Below are positions 55,124-64,000 of a DNA stretch of 64,000 nucleotides, in pieces. The DNA comes from an uncultured Cellvibrio sp. (GTDB lineage Bacteria; Pseudomonadota; Gammaproteobacteria; Pseudomonadales; Cellvibrionaceae). Under the pieces are notes generated by a model. It did no database searches, had not been told where the DNA came from, and saw only the letters and a program-made list of their open reading frames with translations. The stretch covers positions 1 through 64,000 of the forward strand of contig CAMLML010000003.1 of assembly GCA_946481095.1 (NCBI GenBank). The letters run 5' to 3'. The translations under genes and the position numbers were made by a program. Numbering within the stretch: position 1 is the first letter of the stretch; each line of letters begins with the position of its first letter.

Positions 55124-56626
55124 ATGAAAGTTTACGGCGATAAAGAAGTTTGGTTGGTAACCGGCTCACAACATTTATATGGGCCAGGTGTGTTGAAGCA
55201 AGTTGCTGAAAACAGTCAGAAAATTGCGGCGGGTTTAACTGCATCAAACAAAATCTCGATAAAAATTATTGCACAGGATACGGTGAAATCACCTGCAGAA
55301 ATCCTTGCTGTTTGTCAGGCTGCTAACAGCAACACAAATTGTGTAGGTCTTATCTTGTGGATGCATACATTTTCTCCGGCAAAAATGTGGATCAGCGGTT
55401 TAAGTGTGTTGAATAAACCTTATATGCATTTGCATACGCAATTTAATGCAGAATTACCTTTTGCTGAAATCAATATGCATTTTATGAATCTGAATCAGAG
55501 TGCCCATGGTGATCGGGAATTTGGTCACGTGAGTACGCGTTTGCGTCAGGAGCGTAAAGTGGTTGTTGGTCACTGGGCGACTGATTCTGTGCAAAATCAA
55601 ATCGACAGTTGGTGTCGTGTTGCTGTTGGTTGGTATGAAAGCCAGAATCTGAAGGTCGCGCGCTTTGGCGATAACATGCGTCAAGTAGCAGTCACTGATG
55701 GTGATAAAGTTGCTGCACAAATTAAATTTGGTTATGAAGTTCACGCTTATGGTCTCGGTGATTTGCAAAAAGTCGTTGATGCGATCACGGATGAACAGGT
55801 GGCTGCACAAATTGAAATTTATAAAGCTGACTACGATGTAAATCCAACTGTCTTGACCGATGAACATCAATTTCAAATGTTAAAAAATGAAGCCCGTCTG
55901 GAATTGGGTATGCACAAATTTTTAACCGATGGTGGCTTCGGCGCATTCACCAATTGTTTTGAAAATTTAACAGGTTTAACCAATTTACCCGGCCTTGCAA
56001 CACAAAGATTAATGCAGCAGGGTTTTGGTTATGGCGGTGAAGGTGATTGGAAAACGGCGGCTATGGTGCGCATTGCAAAAGTCATGTCAAAAGGTCGCCA
56101 GGGTGGTTCTTCATTTATGGAAGATTACACTTATCATTTTGGTGCGGTTGATCAGGTGTTGGGTGCGCACATGCTGGAAGTTTGTCCTTCGATTGCTGCT
56201 GCAAAACCAAAATTGGAAGTGCATTTACATACTATAGGTTGTCGCAATGATATTGCGCGTTTGATTTTCACCGGCAAAGCGGGGCCTGCACTTTGTATTT
56301 CATTGATTGATTTGGGCACACGCTTCCGCATGATTATTGCGGAAGTCGATACAGTTAATCCTCCGCAGGAATTACCCAATTTACCCGTAGCAAAAGCACT
56401 TTGGATTCCTCGTCCCAATCTGGAAGTTTCAGCGGCAGCCTGGATTCAAGCAGGTGGTGCGCATCACAGTGCTTACACTCAAGGTATCACTGCAGATGAA
56501 GTTGTTGATTATGCTGAAATGGCGGGTATTGAAGCAGTGGTGATTGGAGCAGATACCCGCGTGCGTGATTTTAAAACTGAATTGCGCCACAACGCGGCCT
56601 ACTATCATTTGAAAGATGGCGTGTAA
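55124..56626 (+). CDS. araA: L-arabinose isomerase
   Basis: Manganese-dependent isomerase converting L-arabinose to L-ribulose in the cytoplasm. The 500-aa product shows the canonical N-terminus [19 protein letters not shown], metal-ligand regions [30 protein letters not shown] and the final [18 protein letters not shown] lies about 8 bases before the ATG. It is the third gene of araBDA, with a strong terminator after it. Confidence 0.98.
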   Translation: MKVYGDKEVWLVTGSQHLYGPGVLKQVAENSQKIAAGLTASNKISIKIIAQDTVKSPAEILAVCQAANSNTNCVGLILWMHTFSPAKMWISGLSVLNKPYMHLHTQFNAELPFAEINMHFMNLNQSAHGDREFGHVSTRLRQERKVVVGHWATDSVQNQIDSWCRVAVGWYESQNLKVARFGDNMRQVAVTDGDKVAAQIKFGYEVHAYGLGDLQKVVDAITDEQVAAQIEIYKADYDVNPTVLTDEHQFQMLKNEARLELGMHKFLTDGGFGAFTNCFENLTGLTNLPGLATQRLMQQGFGYGGEGDWKTAAMVRIAKVMSKGRQGGSSFMEDYTYHFGAVDQVLGAHMLEVCPSIAAAKPKLEVHLHTIGCRNDIARLIFTGKAGPALCISLIDLGTRFRMIIAEVDTVNPPQELPNLPVAKALWIPRPNLEVSAAAWIQAGGAHHSAYTQGITADEVVDYAEMAGIEAVVIGADTRVRDFKTELRHNAAYYHLKDGV

Positions 56627-56724
56627 TTGAATAGAAATTTCTGAAAGATTAATAAGTAGTTTGAAAGTTTAATAAGCAGAGAAAAACAGACTTGCATTGC
56701 ACATGTGAAGTCCGTGTGAGAGAG

Positions 56725-56755
56725 AAAAAAGGCGGCATAGTTATGCCGCCTTTTT
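56725..56755 (+). terminator. Rho-independent terminator after araA
   Basis: Stem GGCGGCAT/ATGCCGCC around loop AGTT, preceded by an A-run and followed by TTTTT, about 105 bases after the araA stop. It ends the araBDA transcript or attenuates read-through into the symporter gene. Confidence 0.9.
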
Positions 56756-56786
56756 ACAACCCATAACAAGCAACTAGAGAATAATA

Positions 56787-58127
56787 ATGCAAATGCAAAA
56801 ATTATCCGTTTTGGAGAAAACCGGGTTTGGTGCGGGTGATATGGCAGTGAATATTATGATCGCTGCTATGTTTTATTTTATGCAATATTTTTATACCGAT
56901 ATCTTCGGGCTTAAACCTGTTCATGTAGGGACATTATTTTTAGCCGCTCGTTTTATTGATGCATTGACTGACCCCTTGATGGGATTGATTACCGATAAAT
57001 ATAAATCGCGTCATGGCCGGTTTCGCCCCTATTTTTTATATCTCGCCATTCCTTATGGGGTTTCAGTTTTTTTATTGTTTACCACGCCTGATTTTAGTTA
57101 CAACATGAAATTGGTATGGGCTTACGCTACTTATTTATTGGCAACCCTGATGTTTACCGGTGTGGCTATTCCCTATATTTCGTATATTGGTGTGTTGACG
57201 TCCGACCCGCAGGAACGTTTATCAGCAAATGGATACAGAATGTTTTTTGCAAAAATTGCCAATGTCATCATAGTGGCGTCAGTTCCGGATTTGGCAAAAC
57301 TCTGGGGCGATGGTGATATGGCAAAAGGCTATCAACTGGCTATGGGATTTATGTCGCTGGTTGGTGTTGGTCTGTTGTTGTTTTGTTTTTTCACCACTCG
57401 CGAAAGAGTGGAGCATGTTGTCGATAAAGAACCTGTTAGTGAACAATTAAAACTGTTATTGAAAAATGATCAGTGGTTGGTCTTGTGCGCGGTATGCATT
57501 TTGGGAACGCTGGGTTATAGCTTGCGTGGCAGTGTGGCTTTTTATTACAGCATTTATTTTTTGGGCGGCGATGAATCCATGGCCGCTAAATTTACCAGTG
57601 CGGGTATTGCAGCTTCTATTTTGTCGATGGTGGTATCAACCTGGGTAACGAAACGTTTTTGTAAAGTGCAATTATTTCGCTGGTCGCAAATTGTCGTTGG
57701 AATATTGAGTGTTTTGATGTTCTTTGTTGTTGACCCGGGTGATTGGGCCTTGGCTATTTTACTTTATGTTTTATTGTCGTTTGTGGTCGATTTGCATGCG
57801 CCGGTATTTTGGTCTGCCATAGCGGAAGCTGTTGATTATGGTCACGTCAAAAATTCCAAACGGGTTTCCGGTTTGGCTTTCGGTGGTATTTCATTTTGTC
57901 AAAAAGCCGGTGCAGGTTTGGCGGGATTTATCACCGGTTTACTGCTGACTTACTTTGGTTATGAGGCCGGTAAAGAACAATCTGCTTTTGCTTTGACGGG
58001 CATTGCATTGATGTTAACCATAATTCCCGGAGCCTTTCATGCATTAATGGGTTTGGTGATGTTTAAGTATCGAATTACCGATAAATTTTATAGAACCATG
58101 ATTGACGAAAAAAGAGTTGATCATTAA
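56787..58127 (+). CDS. GPH-family sugar:cation symporter
   Basis: Inner-membrane transporter of 446 aa of the glycoside-pentoside-hexuronide family (MelB/XynB-like). It has 12 predicted TM helices and the typical N-terminal block GFGAGDMAVNIMIAAMFYFM, then FIDALTDPLMGLITDKYKSRHGRFRPYF (two consecutive pieces, about 53-80) carrying the family's cation-site Asp residues. It sits directly before a cytoplasmic GH43 enzyme and an exported epimerase. This suggests that it imports arabino-oligosaccharides or arabinose with a cation. It may be transcribed from read-through or its own promoter after the araA terminator. Confidence 0.9.
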   Translation: MQMQKLSVLEKTGFGAGDMAVNIMIAAMFYFMQYFYTDIFGLKPVHVGTLFLAARFIDALTDPLMGLITDKYKSRHGRFRPYFLYLAIPYGVSVFLLFTTPDFSYNMKLVWAYATYLLATLMFTGVAIPYISYIGVLTSDPQERLSANGYRMFFAKIANVIIVASVPDLAKLWGDGDMAKGYQLAMGFMSLVGVGLLLFCFFTTRERVEHVVDKEPVSEQLKLLLKNDQWLVLCAVCILGTLGYSLRGSVAFYYSIYFLGGDESMAAKFTSAGIAASILSMVVSTWVTKRFCKVQLFRWSQIVVGILSVLMFFVVDPGDWALAILLYVLLSFVVDLHAPVFWSAIAEAVDYGHVKNSKRVSGLAFGGISFCQKAGAGLAGFITGLLLTYFGYEAGKEQSAFALTGIALMLTIIPGAFHALMGLVMFKYRITDKFYRTMIDEKRVDH

Positions 58128-58172
58128 TACCTGCTCGCATACATCAATAGAAGTTAAAAAATTGGAGTGACA

Positions 58173-59144
58173 ATGAGTGAAATTGTGAAAGTGTTAATTC
58201 CGCAACGCGCAGATCCTTATATTTATAAACACACTGACGGTTATTATTATTTCACGGCATCGGTTCCGCAGTATGATCGTATTGAACTTCGTCGTGCAAA
58301 AACCATTGCGGAACTTGCAACCGCTAAAACGGTCGATGTCTGGCATAAACCCGATACCGGTGCTTACAGTGAGTTGATATGGGCCCCTGAATTGCACTAC
58401 AACAAAAATCCGCAAACCGGTGATTATGCCTGGTATGTTTATTTTGCTGCTGCACCTTCACGTGAAATTAAAGACAAATTATTTCAACATCGTATGTATG
58501 CAATTTGTAACGCCAATGCTAATCCTTTGGAAGGCGAGTGGGAATTTAAAGGGCAAGTTGACACTGGAATTGATACATTCTGTCTTGATGCAACCACTTT
58601 TACCCATAACGGCGTGTTGTATTATTTGTGGGCACAAAAAGATAAAACAATTGAAGGAAATTCCAATCTTTATATTGCCCCTATGAAAACACCATGGGAA
58701 ATTGCGGCAAAACCTGTGATGTTAAGCAAGCCGGAATATGATTGGGAAACGATTATTTTTTGGGTTAACGAAGGCCCTTCTGTTATTAAACGAAATGGAA
58801 AAATTTTCATCAGTTATTCTGCAAGTGCTACTGATGAAAATTATGCAATGGGTTTATTGTGGGCGGATGAAAATGCCGATTTGCTTGATCCCGCTTCCTG
58901 GACAAAATCCAAAGAGCCAGTGCTGAAAACCTGTTATGAACATAAAATTTATGGGCCCGGACATAACAGTTTTACTTATGCAGAAGATGGTGAAACGGTG
59001 ATGCTGGTGTATCACGCCAGAACCTATACGGAAATAATTGGTGACCCATTATGGAATCCGGACAGGCATACTTTTGTTAAACCATTGCGCTGGGATTCAA
59101 ACGGGATGCCTGAATTCGGACGACCTTCAGTTATTGAAGACTGA
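58173..59144 (+). CDS. Cytoplasmic GH43 exo-alpha-1,5-L-arabinofuranosidase-like enzyme
   Basis: Family 43 enzyme of 323 aa with no signal peptide, resembling the intracellular exo-arabinofuranosidases (GH43 subfamily 26-like). Catalytic residues are Asp14 (PQRADPYIY), Asp139 (FCLDATTF) and Glu200 (WVNEGPSVIKRNG). The GPGHNSF motif near the C-terminus places the active-site His. ATG at 58173 with GGAG about 6 bases upstream. With the GPH symporter 46 bases upstream, it forms an import-then-hydrolyse module for arabino-oligosaccharides. Confidence 0.88.
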   Translation: MSEIVKVLIPQRADPYIYKHTDGYYYFTASVPQYDRIELRRAKTIAELATAKTVDVWHKPDTGAYSELIWAPELHYNKNPQTGDYAWYVYFAAAPSREIKDKLFQHRMYAICNANANPLEGEWEFKGQVDTGIDTFCLDATTFTHNGVLYYLWAQKDKTIEGNSNLYIAPMKTPWEIAAKPVMLSKPEYDWETIIFWVNEGPSVIKRNGKIFISYSASATDENYAMGLLWADENADLLDPASWTKSKEPVLKTCYEHKIYGPGHNSFTYAEDGETVMLVYHARTYTEIIGDPLWNPDRHTFVKPLRWDSNGMPEFGRPSVIED

Positions 59145-59193
59145 ATGAAAATGGATAATGAGTAAAAACGATTACAAAACACTGGAGAATAAA

Positions 59194-60345
59194 ATGAAAC
59201 ATATACGATTGGTTTGTTTGGTGTCGGTAATTTGCATGTCGTTTGTTGCAAATATTTTATGTGCAGAAACTGCAAAAACTGCTTTATCCAAAGTCAGTGT
59301 AACGGAATCTTCTTTTGGAAAGTTGCCAAGCGGAGAAGAGGCTGTTCTATACACCTTAACTAACGCCAATGGCGTAGTTGTAAAAGTAACCAACTACGGT
59401 GGTGTTATTACGTCGATCATAGTGCCTGATAAAAAAGGTGTGATGGGCGATATTGTACTGGGGTTTGATAATGTTGATGGCTACATAAAAAATACTTCAT
59501 TCTTTGGTGCGATTATCGGTCGTTATGGCAACCGGATTGGCAAAGGGCAATTCACACTGGATGGCAAAAAATATCAACTGACCTTGAATGATGGCGCCAA
59601 TCACTTGCATGGAGGAACACTGGGGTTTGATAAAATTTTGTGGAAATCAAACTCATTCAAAACTGAATCTACTGTGGGTGTAACCCTCACACATTTCAGT
59701 CCTGATGGCGATCAGGGTTATCCCGGTAATCTGAAAGTGACAGCTGTGTATCAGCTGACCAATGACAATGAATTTATTATGAAATATCACGCGACCACGG
59801 ATAAATCGACACCCATCAATATGACCCAGCATCCTTATTTTAATTTGGCAGGCAGCGGCACTATTCTGGATCAGGAATTGATGATCAATGCCAGTAAATT
59901 CACGCCAATCGATTCAGGTTTGATTCCAACAGGTGAGTTGACTTCTGTAGCCGGTACACCATTTGATTTCACTAAAAGTCATGCTATTGGTGACATGATC
60001 AATCAAAAAAATGAACAATTAAAAAATGGTGGCGGTTACGATCACAACTGGGTATTGAATAAAAAATCGGATAATGAATGGGGATTGGACGCACGTTTTT
60101 ATGATCCAAAATCAGGTCGTGTATTGGAAGTATACTCAGATGAACCCGGTATCCAATTTTACAGCGGTAATTTTCTGGATGGTAAAGTTAAAGGTAAGGG
60201 CGTTGATTTTGTTTATCGCGGCGGTATTTGCCTGGAACCTCAACACTATCCGGATTCACCTAATAAACCCAATTTCCCGAGCACTATTTTGAAAGCGGGT
60301 GAAGAATATAATTCTGCTTTGTCTTTCCGGTTTTTGGTGAATTGA
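59194..60345 (+). CDS. galM: Exported aldose 1-epimerase (mutarotase)
   Basis: GalM-family mutarotase of 383 aa. An ATG at 59194 with GGAG 6 bases upstream starts a signal peptide (MKHIRLVCLVSVICMSFVA...), so the enzyme is likely periplasmic rather than cytoplasmic. An ATG at 59158 gives a longer N-terminus. Catalytic features: NRIGKGQFTLDGKKYQL, NDGANHLHGG, the His in NMTQHPYFNLAG, and Glu in GICLEPQHYPDSPN. It probably interconverts anomers of released sugars before uptake. It is last in the operon, before a bidirectional terminator. Confidence 0.92.
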   Translation: MKHIRLVCLVSVICMSFVANILCAETAKTALSKVSVTESSFGKLPSGEEAVLYTLTNANGVVVKVTNYGGVITSIIVPDKKGVMGDIVLGFDNVDGYIKNTSFFGAIIGRYGNRIGKGQFTLDGKKYQLTLNDGANHLHGGTLGFDKILWKSNSFKTESTVGVTLTHFSPDGDQGYPGNLKVTAVYQLTNDNEFIMKYHATTDKSTPINMTQHPYFNLAGSGTILDQELMINASKFTPIDSGLIPTGELTSVAGTPFDFTKSHAIGDMINQKNEQLKNGGGYDHNWVLNKKSDNEWGLDARFYDPKSGRVLEVYSDEPGIQFYSGNFLDGKVKGKGVDFVYRGGICLEPQHYPDSPNKPNFPSTILKAGEEYNSALSFRFLVN

Positions 60346-60370
60346 TAAATAAAAAGCTCTGCTAGAGATA

Positions 60371-60402
60371 TAAAAAAACCGATCCATTGGATCGGTTTTT
60401 TT
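60371..60402. terminator. Bidirectional terminator between galM and the FucP-like gene
   Basis: Stem CCGATCC/GGATCGG with loop ATT, flanked by A7 and T7 runs. It suits both converging genes. Confidence 0.93.
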
Positions 60403-60423
60403 ATATCTGGACACTTTTCAGAA

Positions 60424-61785
60424 TTAATGGCCAGTAGTCATACCTTCTTTAATTTCATGTGTAGGGGCTTTCTTCGCTGCGAATGCAAACCAGAGTACGT
60501 AGAGGTAGCACGCCAGCGGTACAGCAAATGCAATTGAACGTGCACCAACCGGGAAATGTGCAATTAACATGTCTACAGTAAAACCATAAGCAACAGAAAT
60601 AAATCCGCCGCCGCAAATTGCCATACACATTAAACCGGAAGTTGCAGAAGCAGGTGCAGTTGAGCGCTCAAGTGTAAGAGTGAAAATGGTTGGGAACATA
60701 ATGGAGTTGAACAAACCAATCAAAATTGCTGCGAAACCAGGGATAAAGCCCATAGTAATCGGGGTTTCGTAACCGTGTAGTGAAACGCTTCCTCCCAGTG
60801 GTGTAGGCGCCAGATTGTAAGTGCTTATTACAAGAACACACAGGGCTGTCGCTCCGGCAGCGACAATTGCCAACATGGTAGTGGGGCTGACGAAACGCAA
60901 AAGTGCTGAGCCGCCGAAACGTCCGATCATCGCGAGCAGCATAAAATAAGGTGCAACATAACCCGCAGTTAATGAGGGTACATTGAGAATTTCTTTTTGT
61001 TCAAGAAAGAAAATCATACCGGAAATAACGCAGACCTCTGCACCTACATAAAGGAAAATTCCCAGAGCACCAAGATTGGCCCATTTTGATTTCAATGCTG
61101 AGAAAGGGGATTCTGTGTGCGCTGCCATTTTGGGTGAATGTTCGGAAATGGTGTTGCGTACCAAAAAGACTGCGATGGTGAATACAGCCAGTACAACAGC
61201 AATCAAAAAGTACATGTTGGTGACGAATGACAAACCTGTGCTCAGCAGTTCAGGTGTGGCTTCAACATCTTTGTGAAATAAAGGTGTATCCAAAAGATAA
61301 TTGGCACCCAGCCATCCGCCAATAAATGCCCCTAAAGAGTTGAAGGCTTGTGACAGGTTCAACCGGAATGCAGCACCTTTTTGATCACCCATGGAGGCAA
61401 TCAACGGGTTAGCCGCTACTTGTAATAATGTAATGCCTGATGCGGCAACGAAAAGCCCGAGCAAAACAGTAGCAAAACTTTGTGAGAAGGTGGTGGACCA
61501 GGCGATCAAACAACCCGCAATGATACCGATGAGTCCGAGGATGATCGATTTGGTATAACCTTTTTTAGCGAGATAGGCCGCTGATGGGATAGACATGACT
61601 CCATATGCAATAAAAAACGCAAATTGATTGAGCTGTGCTTCTGCGTCAGTGAGGGTGTAAATCACCTTCATGCTCTTTACCAGAGGGTCAATCAGGTTGG
61701 TAACGAATGCCCATATAAAAAACAACGACGTAATGTAAATGATCGAGAGAGCCAGGCTCCCGGCTTTTGATTTGGTATTTGACAT
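60424..61785 (-). CDS. FucP-family (FHS) sugar:H+ symporter
   Basis: Major-facilitator transporter of 453 aa in the fucose-galactose-glucose:H+ symporter family. It shows 12 TM helices and the family motifs FFIWAFVTNLIDPLVKSMK, AYGVMSIPSAAYLAKKGYTK and LLQVAANPLIASMGD. It is the second sugar symporter of the locus and probably moves monomeric arabinose (or galactose/fucose from pectin side chains). It is transcribed away from the GH43 lipoprotein; both promoters lie in the 527-base intergenic region. Confidence 0.88.
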   Translation of the reverse strand: MSNTKSKAGSLALSIIYITSLFFIWAFVTNLIDPLVKSMKVIYTLTDAEAQLNQFAFFIAYGVMSIPSAAYLAKKGYTKSIILGLIGIIAGCLIAWSTTFSQSFATVLLGLFVAASGITLLQVAANPLIASMGDQKGAAFRLNLSQAFNSLGAFIGGWLGANYLLDTPLFHKDVEATPELLSTGLSFVTNMYFLIAVVLAVFTIAVFLVRNTISEHSPKMAAHTESPFSALKSKWANLGALGIFLYVGAEVCVISGMIFFLEQKEILNVPSLTAGYVAPYFMLLAMIGRFGGSALLRFVSPTTMLAIVAAGATALCVLVISTYNLAPTPLGGSVSLHGYETPITMGFIPGFAAILIGLFNSIMFPTIFTLTLERSTAPASATSGLMCMAICGGGFISVAYGFTVDMLIAHFPVGARSIAFAVPLACYLYVLWFAFAAKKAPTHEIKEGMTTGH

Positions 61786-62312
61786 AAAAGTATCCAGTAT
61801 TTTCTTATGGAGGTTTTTTTTGATTATTGCCTTTGTTGCTTCGCCTATATGTTCATCAGATGATCAGATTAGGGACGGCAAACAAGGCCGCTAGATATAT
61901 CTGTTTTTCCAGTTCCTGTTAATAGTTTTTTACTGAAACTCACAATAAAAGCCCAATCTGTTACCGCTAAATACCAGGCTCCAGATTATCCTGCCATCGA
62001 TGTAATGGTCGGCGAGAATCCATGCGCCATTACCTGTCCATTGACTATCATCCGATTGTTGTTTTTGCTTCCTCTATACCTACTGTGTCTAAAGCTTTGC
62101 CACCTGATTTCCCAATGTTCTATTAATCAGATTTGTCTGAAAATAATCCCCCTGGCCGCCTTTACTCTGATTTTAATCTATGGCAAGATTTGATGATAGT
62201 AATATTGTAATACAAAATATAATCTACAATATTGCTATCCGATAGCATCCGGCTAGCGGGCATTATCAAAACTATAAATAAGTAATAACAACACTAGAGA
62301 AAGGTGAATTAC
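61786..62312. promoter_or_regulatory. Divergent regulatory region with large dyad and shared 18-bp motif (copy C)
   Basis: This stretch has no convincing gene. At 62195-62209 and 62225-62239 are 15-bp inverted repeats (GATAGTAATATTGTA and its near-complement, 14 of 15). Between and overlapping them, 62202-62219 holds the shared motif ATATTGTAATACAAAATA. It includes the perfect dyad TTGTA-A-TACAA, similar in form to operators of some FCD-GntR proteins. AAGGTGA before 62313 is the ribosome site. Confidence 0.6.
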
Positions 62313-64000
62313 ATGAAGCTAACAGGCCTTGCGCTTGTCATTGGCGGTCTGCTGCTGTTGGGCGGCTGCGGTGGCGGTGGTGAAAAGAAATCCCCTTCGG
62401 TTCCAGCATCAGAGGAACCCGTATACAGCAAACCAACCCTATCCACGACAGTTCCGCGTGCTACCGATGGCTCAGTGGCCTGGCTGGATATTGGTGTACA
62501 TGACCCATCCGTTATCAAAGATGGCAACACCCATTACATATTTGGTTCACATCTGGCTGCAGCCAAATCAACTGATCTCATTAATTGGGAATATTTTTCG
62601 GTGCTCTCTGCCAATGATATGGTCGATGAGAGCCCGCTGTTTAATACCTATTCAACCCAAATCGCAGAAGGTATTAGCTGGACTGATGGTTACAAGGGCA
62701 ACTGGGCTGCTGATGTGATCAAGTCGCCCAATGGGAAGTACTGGTTTTACTACAACCATTGCGCGCAAACAGAGGCCACAGGTGGTTGTTGGAATCGTTC
62801 CTATCTGGGGCTGGCTGAGGCTGATGCTATAGAAGGGCCTTATGTTAACCGGGGCGTTTTCTTGCGTAGTGGTTATCGCAATGCGGGTGAATTTACCACC
62901 TATCCTTTGGATAATGGCCAAACTACTTATAACGGCGCTGTCGATCCCAATGTGATTGATCCGGCCGCTTTTTACGATAAAACCGGCAAGCTCTGGATGG
63001 TCTACGGTTCCTATTCCGGTGGTTTGTTTGTGTTGGAAATGGATACCGCAACAGGTAAGCCAAAAGCCGGGCAAGGTTATGGCACCCGTTTGGTCGGTGG
63101 CCAGAGCAGGGCAATTGAGGGTGGATTTGTTCTCTACAGCCCCGAGAGTGATTACTACTATCTGTTCTTCTCTGTGGCAGGTTTTGCCGCGAATGATGGC
63201 TACAACATTCGTCTCGCCAGATCCAAAACACCCAATGGCCCATTTCTGGATGCCGCAGGCAACAATATTGCTGATGCTGGTGGATTGGAAATCGGTACCA
63301 AGTTGATGGGTGGGTTTGAGTTTACCCAACAGCTGGGCGAGACTTCGGAGTCCTGGGGTTATCAAGCCCCTGGCCATAACTCGGCATTTTATGATGCAGC
63401 AACAGGTCGCCACATTTTAGTGACCCATACCCGTTTCCCTGCTACCTCAACTGATTACCCCACTATTCCCGAGGCTCATGCAGTAAGAACTCACGAGATG
63501 TTTGTCAACAATCAGGGCTGGTTGGTTGTTTCTCCACAACGTTATGTTCCAACAAGCGGAAATAATCTGGTGGATATCAAAGAGATTCCTGGTTACTACA
63601 AATTTGTTAACCATGGCAAAGGTGTCAATACCCTTCCGGTGAAGTCCACTTATCTGGCCTTGAATGCCAATCGAACAGTGACAGGTTCGGAAACGGGTGC
63701 TTGGTATCCACAAGGTGGTAACACAATTAAGTTGGAATTGGGTAACACCAGTTACTACGGTGTTGTGAAGTGGCAGTGGGACAATGGTTTAAAAGAATTG
63801 GTGCCTGTGTTCTCGGCTTCATCTCTTGCCGGCGAAACTATTTGGGGGAGCAGAGTTGATCCAATTTCTGCAACCGCCACAGCATTAACGACGGTTTCCA
63901 ATGCCTTGGATATCAAAACAGAATTAACCATAGAAGACGAAGGCTATTCTTTGCCCAACTCGGGGAAAAACGGCACCACTATCACCTGGGCAAGCAGCAA
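62313..64000 (+). CDS. GH43 endo-arabinanase-type lipoprotein (runs off window)
   Basis: Partial gene, 562 codons within the window, continuing beyond it. The start ATG has AAGGTGA about 7 bases upstream. The N-terminus MKLTGLALVIGGLLLLGGC is a lipoprotein signal with Cys19, then a Gly/Ser/Pro linker. The GH43 propeller has general base Asp64 (IGVHDPSVIKDG), a middle VIDPAAF Asp, the acid SRAIEGGF Glu and PGHNSA His, as in arabinan endo-1,5-alpha-L-arabinanases. A C-terminal beta domain follows (about 430-500), then the start of an atrophied bacterial Ig-like domain (LPNSGKNGTTITWASS). It is probably surface- or periplasm-anchored and starts arabinan degradation. Confidence 0.88.
   Translation, partial: MKLTGLALVIGGLLLLGGCGGGGEKKSPSVPASEEPVYSKPTLSTTVPRATDGSVAWLDIGVHDPSVIKDGNTHYIFGSHLAAAKSTDLINWEYFSVLSANDMVDESPLFNTYSTQIAEGISWTDGYKGNWAADVIKSPNGKYWFYYNHCAQTEATGGCWNRSYLGLAEADAIEGPYVNRGVFLRSGYRNAGEFTTYPLDNGQTTYNGAVDPNVIDPAAFYDKTGKLWMVYGSYSGGLFVLEMDTATGKPKAGQGYGTRLVGGQSRAIEGGFVLYSPESDYYYLFFSVAGFAANDGYNIRLARSKTPNGPFLDAAGNNIADAGGLEIGTKLMGGFEFTQQLGETSESWGYQAPGHNSAFYDAATGRHILVTHTRFPATSTDYPTIPEAHAVRTHEMFVNNQGWLVVSPQRYVPTSGNNLVDIKEIPGYYKFVNHGKGVNTLPVKSTYLALNANRTVTGSETGAWYPQGGNTIKLELGNTSYYGVVKWQWDNGLKELVPVFSASSLAGETIWGSRVDPISATATALTTVSNALDIKTELTIEDEGYSLPNSGKNGTTITWASS

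Noticed and set aside
62005..62193. A 62-codon ORF in the FucP/GH43 intergenic region
   Set aside because: Low-complexity Leu/Cys-rich translation with no ribosome site, overlapping regulatory sequence.

Overview
The window reads as the chromosome of a Gram-negative gammaproteobacterium of the Cellvibrio/Cellvibrionaceae type. This rests on an Rnf (Rsx) complex, outer-membrane phospholipase A, PilZ and DUF1631 proteins, a TsaE/NAD(P)HX-repair pair, an Anbu proteasome-like protease, and a dedicated arabinan/L-arabinose catabolic locus with several GH43 enzymes. The genus is inferred from gene content only. No phage, CRISPR array, rRNA or tRNA was seen.

Layout. 1-3.3 kb: Anbu protease, a DUF945 protein and an MscS channel. 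3.3-10.6 kb: minus-strand rsxABC-[unknown secreted protein]-DGE operon, interrupted and flanked by palindromic dispersed repeats. 10.8-16.1 kb: an unknown membrane protein, then a regulator fusing an XRE-type HTH to an amide/urea-type ligand-binding domain, directly upstream of an amino-acid oxidase/monooxygenase-like flavoenzyme, and small ORFs. 16.2-17.7 kb: what looks like a solitary integron gene cassette (unknown membrane protein plus attC site), followed by a truncated second cassette and an unknown gene. 17.9-22.1 kb: a KdpD/KdpE-like pair coupled to a Kup potassium transporter. 22.2-24.7 kb: a secreted protein with a LecA-like C-terminus, a GNAT acetyltransferase and a membrane protein. 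24.7-29.9 kb: gnd, an acyltransferase, and a GntR/small lipoprotein/ABC operon. 30.1-34.0 kb: a Tat-exported GH127-type enzyme, queG and a SIMPL-domain protein. 34.0-39.2 kb: a LytTR two-component operon with a hydrolase, and two tandem solute-binding-protein paralogues. 39.3-50.7 kb: porin-like protein, nnrD/E-tsaE, nadC, two DUF1631 paralogues with a PilZ protein, pldA and a NIT-domain-like protein.

50.8-64 kb is the arabinan/arabinose locus: an FCD-GntR regulator diverging from a GH43 enzyme, araB-araD-araA, a GPH-family symporter, a cytoplasmic GH43 exo-arabinofuranosidase, an exported aldose epimerase, a convergent FucP-type sugar symporter, and a GH43 lipoprotein (endo-arabinanase type) running off the window end. 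In the proposed scheme, surface and periplasmic enzymes cut arabinan, oligosaccharides and arabinose enter through the two symporters, the cytoplasmic GH43 releases arabinose, and AraA/AraB/AraD convert it to xylulose-5-phosphate. A shared 18-bp motif precedes the exported GH43, araB and the GH43 lipoprotein and is a candidate operator for the local GntR protein.

Several annotated starts were moved from upstream TTG/GTG codons to internal ATGs with better ribosome binding sites or family fit. All family assignments are from recognising sequence motifs by eye; no database search was run.
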